From an uncultured Bacteroidota bacterium (GTDB lineage Bacteria > Bacteroidota > Bacteroidia > Chitinophagales > Chitinophagaceae), in assembly GCA_946480675.1 (NCBI GenBank), contig CAMLKS010000075.1, positions 1 to 8,745 on the forward strand: a stretch of DNA of 8,745 nt, given 5' to 3'. Below the pieces are notes generated by a model. That model had not been told where the DNA came from. It saw nothing but the letters and a program-made list of their open reading frames with translations, and searched no databases. Both the position numbers and the translations under genes were made by a program. The stretch's first letter is position 1. Each line of letters opens with the position of its first letter. Shown piece by piece: positions 1 through 6,592 of the stretch.

Positions 1-261
1 CAGTACGCGCTCTACTTCACCACCAAAGTCAGAGTGACCCGGAGTATCGATAACGTTAATCTTAACGCCTTTATAGTTTACCGAAATGTTTTTGGCGAGG
101 ATGGTGATACCACGCTCACGTTCCAGGTCGTTGTTGTCCATTATCAGTTCACCTGTCTCCTGGTTATCACGAAAAACTTTTGTCGCGTGGATGATTTTAT
201 CAACCAGCGTCGTTTTACCGTGGTCAACGTGCGCAATAATTGCAATGTTACGAATATCCAT
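1..261 (-). CDS. typA: Translational GTPase TypA/BipA, N-terminal fragment (cut by left window edge)
   Basis: Only the first 87 codons are present; the gene continues beyond the left edge. The product is a ribosome-binding GTPase of the EF-G/LepA superfamily, known from other bacteria to act in 50S subunit assembly and stress or cold adaptation. The G-domain motifs are visible: P-loop AHVDHGKT at residues 10-17, switch I RERGITI at 48-54, and G3 DTPGH at 72-76. The stretch [15 protein letters not shown] and the start [18 protein letters not shown] are characteristic of TypA rather than LepA or EF-G. The ATG at 261 gives the family's usual N-terminus. No Shine-Dalgarno sequence precedes it, which is normal in Bacteroidota. 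A consensus promoter lies at 332-364, and a terminator-like hairpin separates it from the start codon. Family assignment is near certain from this fragment. Confidence 0.95.
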   Translation of the reverse strand, partial: MDIRNIAIIAHVDHGKTTLVDKIIHATKVFRDNQETGELIMDNNDLERERGITILAKNISVNYKGVKINVIDTPGHSDFGGEVERVL

Positions 262-275
262 ATACTTGATTGTCT

Positions 276-317
276 TAATAAAACGGCCCCTTCTTTACAA
301 CAGATAAGGAAGGGGCC
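276..317 (-). terminator. Rho-independent terminator-like hairpin after apaG, lying in the typA leader
   Basis: Read on the minus strand, arms 317-306 (GGCCCCTTCCTT) and 296-285 (AAAGAAGGGGCC) pair over 12 positions with one mismatch around a 9-nt loop. A T-rich run (GTTTTATTA, 284-276) follows. This is the expected form of an intrinsic terminator for the recX-apaG transcript. It also lies downstream of the putative typA promoter and 15 nt from the typA start codon, so typA transcripts would have to read through it. Confidence 0.8.
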
Positions 318-331
318 TCATATTTGCCGCG

Positions 332-364
332 CAAAGGTACGGAAATAAGATGTTATAACGACAA
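332..364 (-). promoter_or_regulatory. Bacteroidota-type promoter for typA
   Basis: On the minus strand, TTG (364-362) is followed after 22 nt by TACCTTTG (339-332). This matches the Bacteroidota sigma-ABfr consensus TTG-N17-23-TAnnTTTG. Transcription would start near 325-328, giving a leader of about 65 nt that contains the hairpin at 285-317. The same spacing and -7 box occur upstream of mnmG, which supports the call. Confidence 0.7.
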
Positions 365-374
365 CTTTTAATGA

Positions 375-761
375 TTAATTCATCTTAAACGGTGCTACCA
401 GCTGGAATTCAGGAATGCTTACATCAAAGGTTTTCTTATTATAAAGATTTACCATTTGATAGGTGCCGTACATTTTTCCTATATCGCTGCGCAAATTGGC
501 GGCTGATACATATTGGTAGTTTTCACCGGGCTGTATGATAGGTTGCTGGCCCACTACTCCTTCGCCTTCAACTTCTCTTTCTGTGCCATTGCTATCTACA
601 ATGTGCCAGTGGCGGCTGATGAGCTGTACGGGCATGGTGCTTAAATTCTCAATTGTAATGCGGTATGCAAACAAGAATTCAGAATTAACCGGGTTAGATT
701 GATTGGGTTGATAGAAGGTTTCAACTGTTACACTTACACCTTCTGTTACCTGTTGCACCAT
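375..761 (-). CDS. apaG: ApaG family protein (DUF525)
   Basis: This is a 128-residue protein of the ApaG family, a single fibronectin-type-III-like beta-sandwich domain of about 125 residues, so it is full length. The conserved core is visible: RHWHIVD at residues 50-56, the glycine-rich GEGVVGQQPIIQPG at 66-79, and GKMYGTYQM at 95-103. ApaG is often annotated as a Co2+/Mg2+ efflux protein from Salmonella CorD phenotypes, but its biochemical role is unsettled. The acidic-plus-beta sequence has no signal peptide or membrane segment, so it should be cytoplasmic. The start lies 40 bp after the recX stop and no strong promoter is seen between them (only a weak TATATTTA), so recX-apaG is probably one transcript. 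It ends before the hairpin at 276-317. Confidence 0.93.
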   Translation of the reverse strand: MVQQVTEGVSVTVETFYQPNQSNPVNSEFLFAYRITIENLSTMPVQLISRHWHIVDSNGTEREVEGEGVVGQQPIIQPGENYQYVSAANLRSDIGKMYGTYQMVNLYNKKTFDVSIPEFQLVAPFKMN

Positions 762-801
762 ATTGTTTTATTTACTCAATGTAAATATACCGAAATACTA
801 C

Positions 802-1266
802 CTACAGTAGTTTATTCGCATTTAAGATTTCGTTAATTGCATCATTAACCATATCTATTTCATATCCTTTCTGCACCATGTATCGAAATACTTTCTGTCT
901 TTTTACCAGCTGGCTCCTTTCGCCTTTCAGTTCCTGCCATTTCTTGTTAGTCAACCGTTTAAGCGTTATCTCATACTCATCGGGGTCTATCTCGCTTAGT
1001 CCTTTCTTTATACAATAGGCAGATACCTGCTGCATTTTCAGTTGCTGCACTATTTTATTCCTGCCCCAATGCTTCAGCCTGAATTTACCACGTGCTATAG
1101 CTTTGGCAAACTTTTCTTCATTCAGCAATCCTGTTTCTATCAGTTCAGCCAGGTATTGATCCACTTCAGGAGTGGTGCAGCCTAGTTCATACAGCTTGTT
1201 CTTTACTTCCTTATGGCAACGGGGCTGGTACAGGCAATATTTGTAAATAGCTTCTTTTACGTCCAT
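802..1266 (-). CDS. recX: Regulatory protein RecX
   Basis: This is a 154-residue, strongly basic, all-helical protein of the RecX family, which binds RecA filaments and modulates recombination and the SOS response. Family features include the N-terminal helix pair (AIYKYCLYQPRCHKEVKNKL, residues 6-25), LLNEEKFAKAIARGKFRLKHWGRNKI at 47-72 matching the RecX pattern 'L(I/L)(N/D)(D/E)..(F/Y)A......R....(W/ /K)G...I', and a C-terminal KVFRYMVQKGYEIDMVNDAI segment typical of the last three-helix repeat. Sequence identity to other RecX proteins is usually low, so the call rests on this pattern and on length. recA is not in the window. The start is 18 nt after the mnmG terminator hairpin. A TAnnTTTG-type box lies 8 nt upstream of the ATG, so the mRNA may have almost no leader. 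Confidence 0.88.
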   Translation of the reverse strand: MDVKEAIYKYCLYQPRCHKEVKNKLYELGCTTPEVDQYLAELIETGLLNEEKFAKAIARGKFRLKHWGRNKIVQQLKMQQVSAYCIKKGLSEIDPDEYEITLKRLTNKKWQELKGERSQLVKRQKVFRYMVQKGYEIDMVNDAINEILNANKLL

Positions 1267-1274
1267 TGGTTCAT

Positions 1275-1282
1275 CAAAACTA
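1275..1282 (-). promoter_or_regulatory. Possible -7 box for recX inside the terminator T-run
   Basis: TAGTTTTG on the minus strand (1282-1275) fits TAnnTTTG and ends 8 nt before the recX ATG. It overlaps the T-run of the mnmG terminator. No TTG is found at the expected -33 distance, so the promoter is only half supported; a T-rich terminator tail can produce such a box by chance. Confidence 0.35.
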
Positions 1283-1311
1283 AAAAGGCAAACGATATTT
1301 TGTTTGCCTTT
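1281..1311 (-). terminator. Rho-independent terminator after mnmG
   Basis: Minus-strand arms 1311-1302 (AAAGGCAAAC) and 1293-1284 (GTTTGCCTTT) form a perfect 10-bp stem with an 8-nt loop. The stem's 3' end merges into a T-run (TTTTTA, 1286-1281). It starts 8 nt after the mnmG stop codon, so it is well placed to end the mnmG transcript. Confidence 0.85.
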
Positions 1312-1318
1312 GTTCTTT

Positions 1319-3187
1319 TTATCTGCCCATGTAAACCATCAGTATCTGCACATCACTTGGGTTTACCCCACTTATCCTGCTGGCCTGGCCTAATGTCCTG
1401 GGTTTTATTTTTATTAGTTTCTGGCGGGCTTCCGTAGATAATGCCGAAAGTTTATCATAATTGAAACTATCCGGTATGATAAGGTCCTCCAGCGAAGCCA
1501 TTTTCTTTACCAGCTCCTTTTCTTTTTCAATATACACATCATACTTCAGTTGTATCTCCGCCTGCTCTAAAGCCAGTACATCCGTTTCATTCAGTGTTTC
1601 TTTCAGTTGCGGTAAAGCTTCCTGCATGTCTTTTAATGTTATGCCCGGACGTAGTAACAGTTTCAAAGCCCTTGCACGCTCCGTCAGCGGTGTGCTGCCT
1701 ATAGATTCCAGGTAAGTATTTACAGCAGAGGGGTCGACGGGATATTCGGCCAGTTTTTCTTTTACTTTGGCTACTTTTTCCTGCTTTTCTTTTACTAATT
1801 GCAGGCGTTCATCGCTTGCCAGGCCTATTTCGTGGCCCAGCGGTGTTAAGCGAAGGTCTGCATTATCCTGCCTTAGCAGTGTTCTGAATTCTGCACGGCT
1901 GGTAAACATGCGATATGGCTCATCGGTACCTTTATTTATCAGGTCATCTATTAATACTCCAATGTAGGCATCGCTCCTTTGCAATACTACAGGCTCTAAA
2001 TCATGTACATTTCTATGTGCATTAATGCCGGCCATTAGGCCTTGGCAAGCAGCTTCTTCATATCCTGTAGTTCCATTTATTTGCCCGGCAAAGAACAAAT
2101 TTTTTATCAGCTTGGTTTCCAAAGTAAATTGCAGCTGAGTAGGCGGGAAATAATCGTACTCTATAGCATAGCCGGGGCGGAAGAAACGACAATTTTCAAA
2201 ACCGGGTACTAATTTCAAGGCTTTATATTGTACATCTTCAGGTAAAGAAGTACTGAAGCCATTTACGTATATCTCCACTGTATTCCATCCTTCCGGTTCC
2301 ACAAAAAGCTGATGCCGCTCTCTTTCAGCAAAACGGCTTATTTTATCTTCAATACTAGGGCAATATCTTGGTCCTGAACCTTTTATACGTCCCTGGTACA
2401 TAGGTGATTTTTCAAAACCCGTCTTTAAAATCTCATGTACCGTTTCATTGGTGTAAGTTATCCAGCAATGGCGTTGACCTTTAGACTTTACTTTTTCTAT
2501 TGGCAGATAAGAAAAGCCTACTATCTCTTCATCACCTTCCTGAATTTCCATCTTACTATAGTCAAGGCTACGGCCATCTATCCTTGGTGGGGTACCTGTT
2601 TTAAGCCTTGCGCTCTCAAAACCCAATGAAACAAGCTGTTCCGTAAGCCCTGTGGCACCTTTTTCTCCCATTCTGCCACCACCAAACTGCTTTTCACCTA
2701 TATGGATAACGCCATTTAGAAAGGTTCCATTGGTTAATACTACCGCCTTTCCATATATCGTTTGACCCATGCCGGTTATTACTCCCTTAATTGTTCCACG
2801 TGAAACAATGAGTTCTTTCACCATATCCTGCCAAAAGTCAATATTAGGGGTTGCTTCCAGCATTTCCCTCCACGTAGATGCAAATAACATCCGGTCATTC
2901 TGTGTACGTGGGCTCCACATGCCCGGTCCTTTAGACTTATTGAGCATGCGGAACTGTATCATGCTCTTATCACTCACTATACCACTATACCCACCCAAGG
3001 CATCAATTTCACGTACAATCTGTCCTTTGGCTATGCCACCCATAGCCGGGTTACAACTCATTTGGGCAATGGTTTGCATATTCATAGTGATCAACATCAC
3101 TTTAGAACCCATATTTGCAGCAGCAGCAGCAGCTTCACAGCCTGCGTGGCCTGCTCCTACTACTATAACATCATATTCAGGAAACAT
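1319..3187 (-). CDS. mnmG: tRNA uridine-5-carboxymethylaminomethyl modification enzyme MnmG (GidA)
   Basis: This is a 622-residue FAD enzyme that, with MnmE, installs the (carboxymethyl)aminomethyl group on U34 of certain tRNAs using methylene-tetrahydrofolate. It is full length for the family (about 620-630). Visible features are the Rossmann dinucleotide motif VVGAGHAGCEAA (residues 9-20), SCNPAMGGIAKG with Cys45, the first family signature GPRYCPSIEDKISRF (272-286) with Cys276, and the second signature AGQINGTTGYEEAA (368-380). Cys45 and Cys276 correspond to the functional E. coli Cys47 and Cys277. The start at 3187 (MFPEYDVIVVGAGHAG) gives the normal N-terminus; an in-frame ATG at 3238 would add 17 unconserved residues and lies upstream of the promoter box. 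Codons for residues 127-132 contain a parS site. The gene ends just before its own terminator. In many bacteria mnmG lies near oriC, and the context here agrees. Confidence 0.98.
   Translation of the reverse strand: MFPEYDVIVVGAGHAGCEAAAAAANMGSKVMLITMNMQTIAQMSCNPAMGGIAKGQIVREIDALGGYSGIVSDKSMIQFRMLNKSKGPGMWSPRTQNDRMLFASTWREMLEATPNIDFWQDMVKELIVSRGTIKGVITGMGQTIYGKAVVLTNGTFLNGVIHIGEKQFGGGRMGEKGATGLTEQLVSLGFESARLKTGTPPRIDGRSLDYSKMEIQEGDEEIVGFSYLPIEKVKSKGQRHCWITYTNETVHEILKTGFEKSPMYQGRIKGSGPRYCPSIEDKISRFAERERHQLFVEPEGWNTVEIYVNGFSTSLPEDVQYKALKLVPGFENCRFFRPGYAIEYDYFPPTQLQFTLETKLIKNLFFAGQINGTTGYEEAACQGLMAGINAHRNVHDLEPVVLQRSDAYIGVLIDDLINKGTDEPYRMFTSRAEFRTLLRQDNADLRLTPLGHEIGLASDERLQLVKEKQEKVAKVKEKLAEYPVDPSAVNTYLESIGSTPLTERARALKLLLRPGITLKDMQEALPQLKETLNETDVLALEQAEIQLKYDVYIEKEKELVKKMASLEDLIIPDSFNYDKLSALSTEARQKLIKIKPRTLGQASRISGVNPSDVQILMVYMGR
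2792..2807. other. parS: parS-type ParB/Spo0J binding site inside mnmG
   Basis: TGTTCCACGTGAAACA matches the widely conserved chromosomal parS consensus TGTTnCACGTGAAACA at every position. It is a near-palindrome with one asymmetric pair. On the mnmG strand it encodes Val128-Ser-Arg-Gly-Thr132, in a loop between conserved blocks of the protein. parS sites inside coding genes near the origin are known from Bacillus and others. A chance exact match of 16 bases in this window is of order 10^-6. ParB binding itself is inferred; parB is not in the window. Confidence 0.9.
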
Positions 3188-3193
3188 AAGCTG

Positions 3194-3226
3194 CAAAGGT
3201 AAGTTACAATTCTTTACTATTATCAA
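3194..3226 (-). promoter_or_regulatory. Bacteroidota-type promoter for mnmG, abutting the start codon
   Basis: TTG (3226-3224) is followed after 22 nt by TACCTTTG (3201-3194) on the minus strand, the same boxes and spacing as upstream of typA. Only six bases separate the -7 box from the mnmG ATG at 3187. If transcription starts 4-7 nt after the box, the mRNA is leaderless or nearly so. Confidence 0.7.
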
Positions 3227-3264
3227 GTTTAATGGCAATATAGGCCAACATTATAAATATTCTA

Positions 3265-3280
3265 TGTTCCACGTGGAACA
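3265..3280. other. parS: parS-type ParB/Spo0J binding site, perfect 16-bp palindrome
   Basis: TGTTCCACGTGGAACA is a perfect palindrome and differs from TGTTCCACGTGAAACA by one base; both halves are the TGTTCCAC variant of the parS half-site. It lies in the intergenic region, one base from the terminator of the secreted-protein gene and about 39 bp upstream of the mnmG -33 element. With the copy at 2792-2807 it forms a pair 473 bp apart, which strengthens both calls. Bound ParB here could affect mnmG transcription (inference). Confidence 0.88.
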
Positions 3281-3281
3281 A

Positions 3282-3310
3282 AAAAGCCTCCCAGATCTTG
3301 GGAGGCTTTT
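3282..3310. terminator. Hairpin terminator after the secreted-protein gene
   Basis: Arms 3282-3293 (AAAAGCCTCCCA) and 3299-3310 (TGGGAGGCTTTT) form a perfect 12-bp stem with a 5-nt loop. On the minus strand the stem runs into a T-run (TTTTTT, 3286-3281) and follows the stop codon at 3328 by 17 nt. This makes it the intrinsic terminator of the secreted-protein gene. The A/T flanks also allow function on the plus strand, but no plus-strand gene ends here. Confidence 0.88.
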
Positions 3311-3327
3311 AAAATTCAGTTTAAATC

Positions 3328-5205
3328 TTATTTACCAACAACAGTAAATGGTTTTATAACCGTCGTATTGTCGTCACCAAAGAAAACAACATAATAATTA
3401 CCAGGCGCTAAAGATTTAGTACTGATTACTACCTTGTCTTGCTTTATATCATTATGTTTTACAGTTTGCATATTACGACCTACAGCATTAATAATTTTGA
3501 TATCGGCACGATGTGATATTTTTTCCAAGTTAATCGAAACTGTGATATTCTCTACAGCAGGATTTGGATACACAGACAATTCTTTAACTAAAGAAGACGG
3601 AGTGCTACCAACACTAATAGGGAATGGATCTGTAATTAAAGCTACAGCTGGAACAGAATTTCTTGTACTAAGCAGACTAGCAGAATCTATATCTACTGCT
3701 CCAGCATCAGATGCAGCACCATAAGGAATCATTCTAACATTTCCTCCTGAAGCCAGCATTGCATCGACAGTACCTAAAAAGGAAGGAGCCCAAAATTCGA
3801 TCTTAGATGGTGTAGCATTTTTAGCGGTATTACTTCTGTTATAGTAATTAATATTCCTGTTACTACCTAAGAATACGCCACTAGGCAAATCTACAGCTAC
3901 CCAATACCAACTATTATCTTCTAACGCTACACGTCCTGCAGTGCCATCTGGATTACCAATAACAGCGTTAAACATCCTATTATTAGAATCGGCAGTTGTA
4001 AAAACTTTAGAAGCAGCTCCTTTAATAGTTAACTCTGTCGTTTGTATAATACCATCCGCATTACCATCATTCCATTTCAAAAGGTAAACATCCAAATTAC
4101 CTACAGTAGTATTCAAAGAATGCTTAGTTGTGTCATCATCAGTAATAGAAAGTCTGAACACATCAGCATAGTTACCACCTTTATTAACGTAATATAAAGG
4201 TCCCCAAGTAAATGAAATAGCCTGATTTACCCTAACCGACCCGGTTATTATCGGATCACCATTTGCATCTAACGGAACCTTACAAAAAGTATTCTTAGTA
4301 ACATCTAAAGATACAGACACAGAATTATCAATTGGGTTCTCATCTGTGTTATCTGCACTAACGTTATAAGTCATTGTATAAGTACCTGTTTGGGTAGTAT
4401 TCAATGATTTTGACCTAGGGCTAAACATTTCAATAGCAGAATCCAATGAAGTAAGATTGGCTACAACTACAGAATCTTCATAAACAACGGATGCACTACC
4501 ACCTGTAGGGGTAAAAGTAAGCGTTGATTTCAATTTTACATTAGTTTGATCATTAATACCAGTATTGGCGACAAATGCACCAGTGTAAAATTTGTATGCG
4601 TCAGGGCTGCCGCTTTCCATTTGTTTCAGAGGAACAGAACCATGTCCAGGTGCCTCTGAGTTAGGCATTATCGCCAGGTCATCATTAAACCCAAAACCCC
4701 ATTTGGTTAATGAAATAGATACCTGTTCACCATTGTTTAGCGCCTGATTCATTGCATTACCGTCTACATCTGAAACCATGATAACAGGAATAGTAACAGA
4801 ACCACCCGAACTACCTGCACCCATACCAACAGGACCTCCAGGTACATTATTCACAATAATAACACCTTTAGCACCCTTATTCTGAGCATTCAATGCTTTA
4901 GCACCAAACTCGCAAGTACCACGAAAAATTAATACCCATTTATCCGTTACATTATTTGTAAGCGCACCGCATGCTAAAGAATCAATAGCTTTTACCACTG
5001 GTACATTAAGCCACGAAGAATCAAGCTCACGCCCCCATGATGGGTTCACATCAGATGAATAAGTAAAAGCTTTGGTACCTTGCTGCGCAGCAGGAGCATT
5101 CACAAAGAACCTCGGCCCCATCAAATCAATAATTTGCGCATCAGCTTTATCAGCTACTGCCAACAACGATAATCCCAGTACAGACTGAAGTAATTTTCTT
5201 CTCAT
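3328..5205 (-). CDS. Secreted PA-domain protein with type IX secretion C-terminal sorting domain
   Basis: This is a 625-residue exported protein. Residues 1-23 are a Sec signal peptide (MRRK, hydrophobic LLQSVLGLSLLAV, likely cut after ADA). Residues about 68-166 are a protease-associated (PA) domain, with the block VLIFRGTCEFGAKALNAQNKGAKGVIIVNN and a likely disulfide pair Cys79/Cys98. Residues about 205-303 resemble a CARDB/Ig-like beta domain (VANTGINDQTNVKLKSTL, then DNTDENPIDNSVSVSL). Residues 380-391 (DGNADGIIQTTE) match a canonical EF-hand calcium loop. Residues 543-625 (LSVYPNPA...APGNYYVVF...KPFTVVGK) are a type A sorting domain of the Por/type IX system, which crosses the outer membrane and then usually removes this domain. 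PA domains normally accompany subtilisin or M28 peptidases, but I see no peptidase motif, so an enzymatic role is unsupported; an adhesin or binding role is possible. It has its own terminator at 3282-3310. Confidence 0.9.
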   Translation of the reverse strand: MRRKLLQSVLGLSLLAVADKADAQIIDLMGPRFFVNAPAAQQGTKAFTYSSDVNPSWGRELDSSWLNVPVVKAIDSLACGALTNNVTDKWVLIFRGTCEFGAKALNAQNKGAKGVIIVNNVPGGPVGMGAGSSGGSVTIPVIMVSDVDGNAMNQALNNGEQVSISLTKWGFGFNDDLAIMPNSEAPGHGSVPLKQMESGSPDAYKFYTGAFVANTGINDQTNVKLKSTLTFTPTGGSASVVYEDSVVVANLTSLDSAIEMFSPRSKSLNTTQTGTYTMTYNVSADNTDENPIDNSVSVSLDVTKNTFCKVPLDANGDPIITGSVRVNQAISFTWGPLYYVNKGGNYADVFRLSITDDDTTKHSLNTTVGNLDVYLLKWNDGNADGIIQTTELTIKGAASKVFTTADSNNRMFNAVIGNPDGTAGRVALEDNSWYWVAVDLPSGVFLGSNRNINYYNRSNTAKNATPSKIEFWAPSFLGTVDAMLASGGNVRMIPYGAASDAGAVDIDSASLLSTRNSVPAVALITDPFPISVGSTPSSLVKELSVYPNPAVENITVSINLEKISHRADIKIINAVGRNMQTVKHNDIKQDKVVISTKSLAPGNYYVVFFGDDNTTVIKPFTVVGK

Positions 5206-5237
5206 AGTTTATTCTAGTTTTTATAAAAACAGACTTA

Positions 5238-5267
5238 CAAATTATGTTAAAATAAACACAAAACAAA
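5238..5267 (-). promoter_or_regulatory. Tentative promoter of the secreted-protein gene
   Basis: On the minus strand TTTG (5267-5264) is followed after 19 nt by TAATTTG (5244-5238), a shortened form of the TAnnTTTG box. A leader of about 25-30 nt would precede the ATG at 5205. The -7 box is imperfect and the region is very AT-rich, so the match may be coincidental. No hairpin terminator for nadA was found between 5206 and 5294. Confidence 0.35.
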
Positions 5268-5294
5268 AAATGAACTATAAAAGTTAAAACAAAT

Positions 5295-6305
5295 CTATAT
5301 TATACCCAGCTGTTTACTCATCTCCAGCATTCTATCAATAGGCTTTTTGGCTGCAAGACGAACATCATCAGGCATTAATATCTCTGGCAATTCGTATTTA
5401 ATACATAAATACAATTTTTCAAGTGTATTTAATTTCATATGTGGGCAGTCGTTGCATGCACATGCATTATCGGGCGGGGCTGCAATAAAAATTTTATCCG
5501 GCGATTTTTGCATCATCTGATGCAGAATACCCGCCTCCGTAGCGACGATAAAACTCTTCGAATCGCTCTCCTGCGTATATTTCAGCAATTGAGTAGTAGA
5601 ACCTATAAAATCTGCAATCCTTAATACAGGCTCTTCACACTCTGGATGTGCTATCAGTTTTGCTTCGGGGTGCCTTTCTTTGAGCCTGGTGATTTTTTCA
5701 AGAGAGAATATTTCGTGCACCATGCATGCACCGTTCCACAATACCATATTGCGTCCTGTTGTCTTATTGATATAAGCACCCAGGTTCTTATCAGGAGCAA
5801 ATATTATCTTCTGCTCTTTAGGCAAACTATCTACAATGGTCTTAGCATTAGATGATGTACATATGATATCACTCAAGGCTTTTATCCCGGCAGAACAGTT
5901 GATATAGGATATAACTATATGATCGGGATGTTTTTCCTTGAATAGTTTGAATAATGAAGGGGGGCAGCTATCACTTAAAGAACAACCCGCATTCAGGTCT
6001 GACAACAACACCTTCTTACCGGGATTCAGGATCTTTGCTGTTTCAGCCATAAAATGTACACCGGCAAAGACAATCATATCAGCATCTGTCTTTTCGGCCA
6101 TTTGTGCCAGGCCCAGGCTATCGCCAATATAATCTGCAATATCCTGTATATCGGGCTCCTGGTAATAATGCGCGAGTATAATGGCATTCTTCTCTTTCTT
6201 CAGCCTTTCTATCTCAGCAAAAATATCCATCGACGGATCGATCTCAATATCCAGGAAACCTCTTTCAATCAATTTTTCTTTGGCAACATCTAAATTCACA
6301 TCCAT
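5295..6305 (-). CDS. nadA: Quinolinate synthase NadA
   Basis: This is a 336-residue cytoplasmic [4Fe-4S] enzyme that condenses iminoaspartate with dihydroxyacetone phosphate to quinolinate, in de novo NAD synthesis. The motifs are clear (numbering from the ATG at 6305): ILAHYYQ near residues 43-49, [10 protein letters not shown] at 58-67, [14 protein letters not shown] at 80-93, GCSLSDSC at 107-114, WNGACMVHE at 190-198, and [17 protein letters not shown] at 284-300. Cys108, Cys194 and Cys287 are the likely cluster ligands by family position. An in-frame ATG at 6347 would add 14 residues ([14 protein letters not shown]) that look like translated AT-rich upstream DNA. The ATG at 6305 is preferred, though this is a judgement. 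nadB and nadC are not in the window. No confident promoter was found; its upstream region is the proposed origin. Confidence 0.97.
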   Translation of the reverse strand: MDVNLDVAKEKLIERGFLDIEIDPSMDIFAEIERLKKEKNAIILAHYYQEPDIQDIADYIGDSLGLAQMAEKTDADMIVFAGVHFMAETAKILNPGKKVLLSDLNAGCSLSDSCPPSLFKLFKEKHPDHIVISYINCSAGIKALSDIICTSSNAKTIVDSLPKEQKIIFAPDKNLGAYINKTTGRNMVLWNGACMVHEIFSLEKITRLKERHPEAKLIAHPECEEPVLRIADFIGSTTQLLKYTQESDSKSFIVATEAGILHQMMQKSPDKIFIAAPPDNACACNDCPHMKLNTLEKLYLCIKYELPEILMPDDVRLAAKKPIDRMLEMSKQLGII

Positions 6306-6354
6306 AGTAGTAGTAAAATAATTTTTTAAAAAAAGGATTATTATCAATTAGGAG

Positions 6355-6363
6355 TGTGGATAT
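6355..6363 (-). promoter_or_regulatory. DnaA box, one mismatch
   Basis: ATATCCACA on the minus strand differs from TTATCCACA at the first base. It is the leftmost box of the cluster and lies about 50 bp upstream of the nadA start, so DnaA binding might also affect nadA transcription (inference). Confidence 0.55.
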
Positions 6364-6431
6364 GGGGAAACAAAATTGTTATTCCTATTGCAAATTAACC
6401 GTTTTTATTTAGTTAACTGTTTATTAGTTCA

Positions 6432-6440
6432 TTATCAACA
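6432..6440 (+). promoter_or_regulatory. DnaA box, one mismatch
   Basis: TTATCAACA differs from TTATCCACA at position 6. This variant is a common functional form of the box in other bacteria. Confidence 0.55.
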
Positions 6441-6485
6441 CTTATAAACCGCTACAATAAGGGATACCCACATAAAATGAGCATT

Positions 6486-6494
6486 TGTGGATTA
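6486..6494 (-). promoter_or_regulatory. DnaA box, one mismatch
   Basis: TAATCCACA on the minus strand differs from TTATCCACA at position 2, keeping the full CCACA half that DnaA domain IV contacts. Confidence 0.5.
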
Positions 6495-6583
6495 CTGAGG
6501 TACTTGATAAATAACCGGATGGGAATATCGTAGAACGATGTTGAAAATCGAGTTGATTACAGGAACAAAAAATATCATTTCAC

Positions 6584-6592
6584 TTATCCACA
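6584..6592 (+). promoter_or_regulatory. Consensus DnaA box
   Basis: TTATCCACA, the exact high-affinity DnaA box. I see no other exact copy on either strand of this window. It lies 47 bp before the single-mismatch box at 6639 in the same orientation. Confidence 0.8.

Noticed and set aside
1084..1099. A CACGTG core inside recX, resembling parS
   Set aside because: Only the six-base core and a few flanking bases match (TTTACCACGTGCTATA); both outer half-site parts are wrong, so it is unlikely to bind ParB.
2460..2468. TTATCCAGC in mnmG as a DnaA box
   Set aside because: It has two mismatches in the CACA half that is most important for DnaA recognition and stands alone in coding DNA.
3005..3020. 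TTTCACGT half-site in mnmG, between the two parS sites
   Set aside because: It matches one half of parS only; the other half (ACAATC) does not match. A single half-site is expected by chance in a few kilobases.
3188..3238. Extended mnmG start at 3238 adding 17 residues
   Set aside because: The extension is not part of the conserved MnmG N-terminus and lies upstream of the -7 box, so it would not be in the transcript from that promoter.
2769..3347. Long plus-strand open frame opposite the start of mnmG
   Set aside because: It is a shadow of the certain mnmG gene, runs through its promoter, both parS sites and a terminator, and its translation resembles no family I know.
6371..6398. Imperfect TAnnTTTG boxes (CAATTTTG and TTAATTTG on the minus strand) as nadA promoter
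   Set aside because: Each has one mismatch in the fixed bases and neither has a TTG at a suitable distance; such strings are frequent in this AT-rich stretch.
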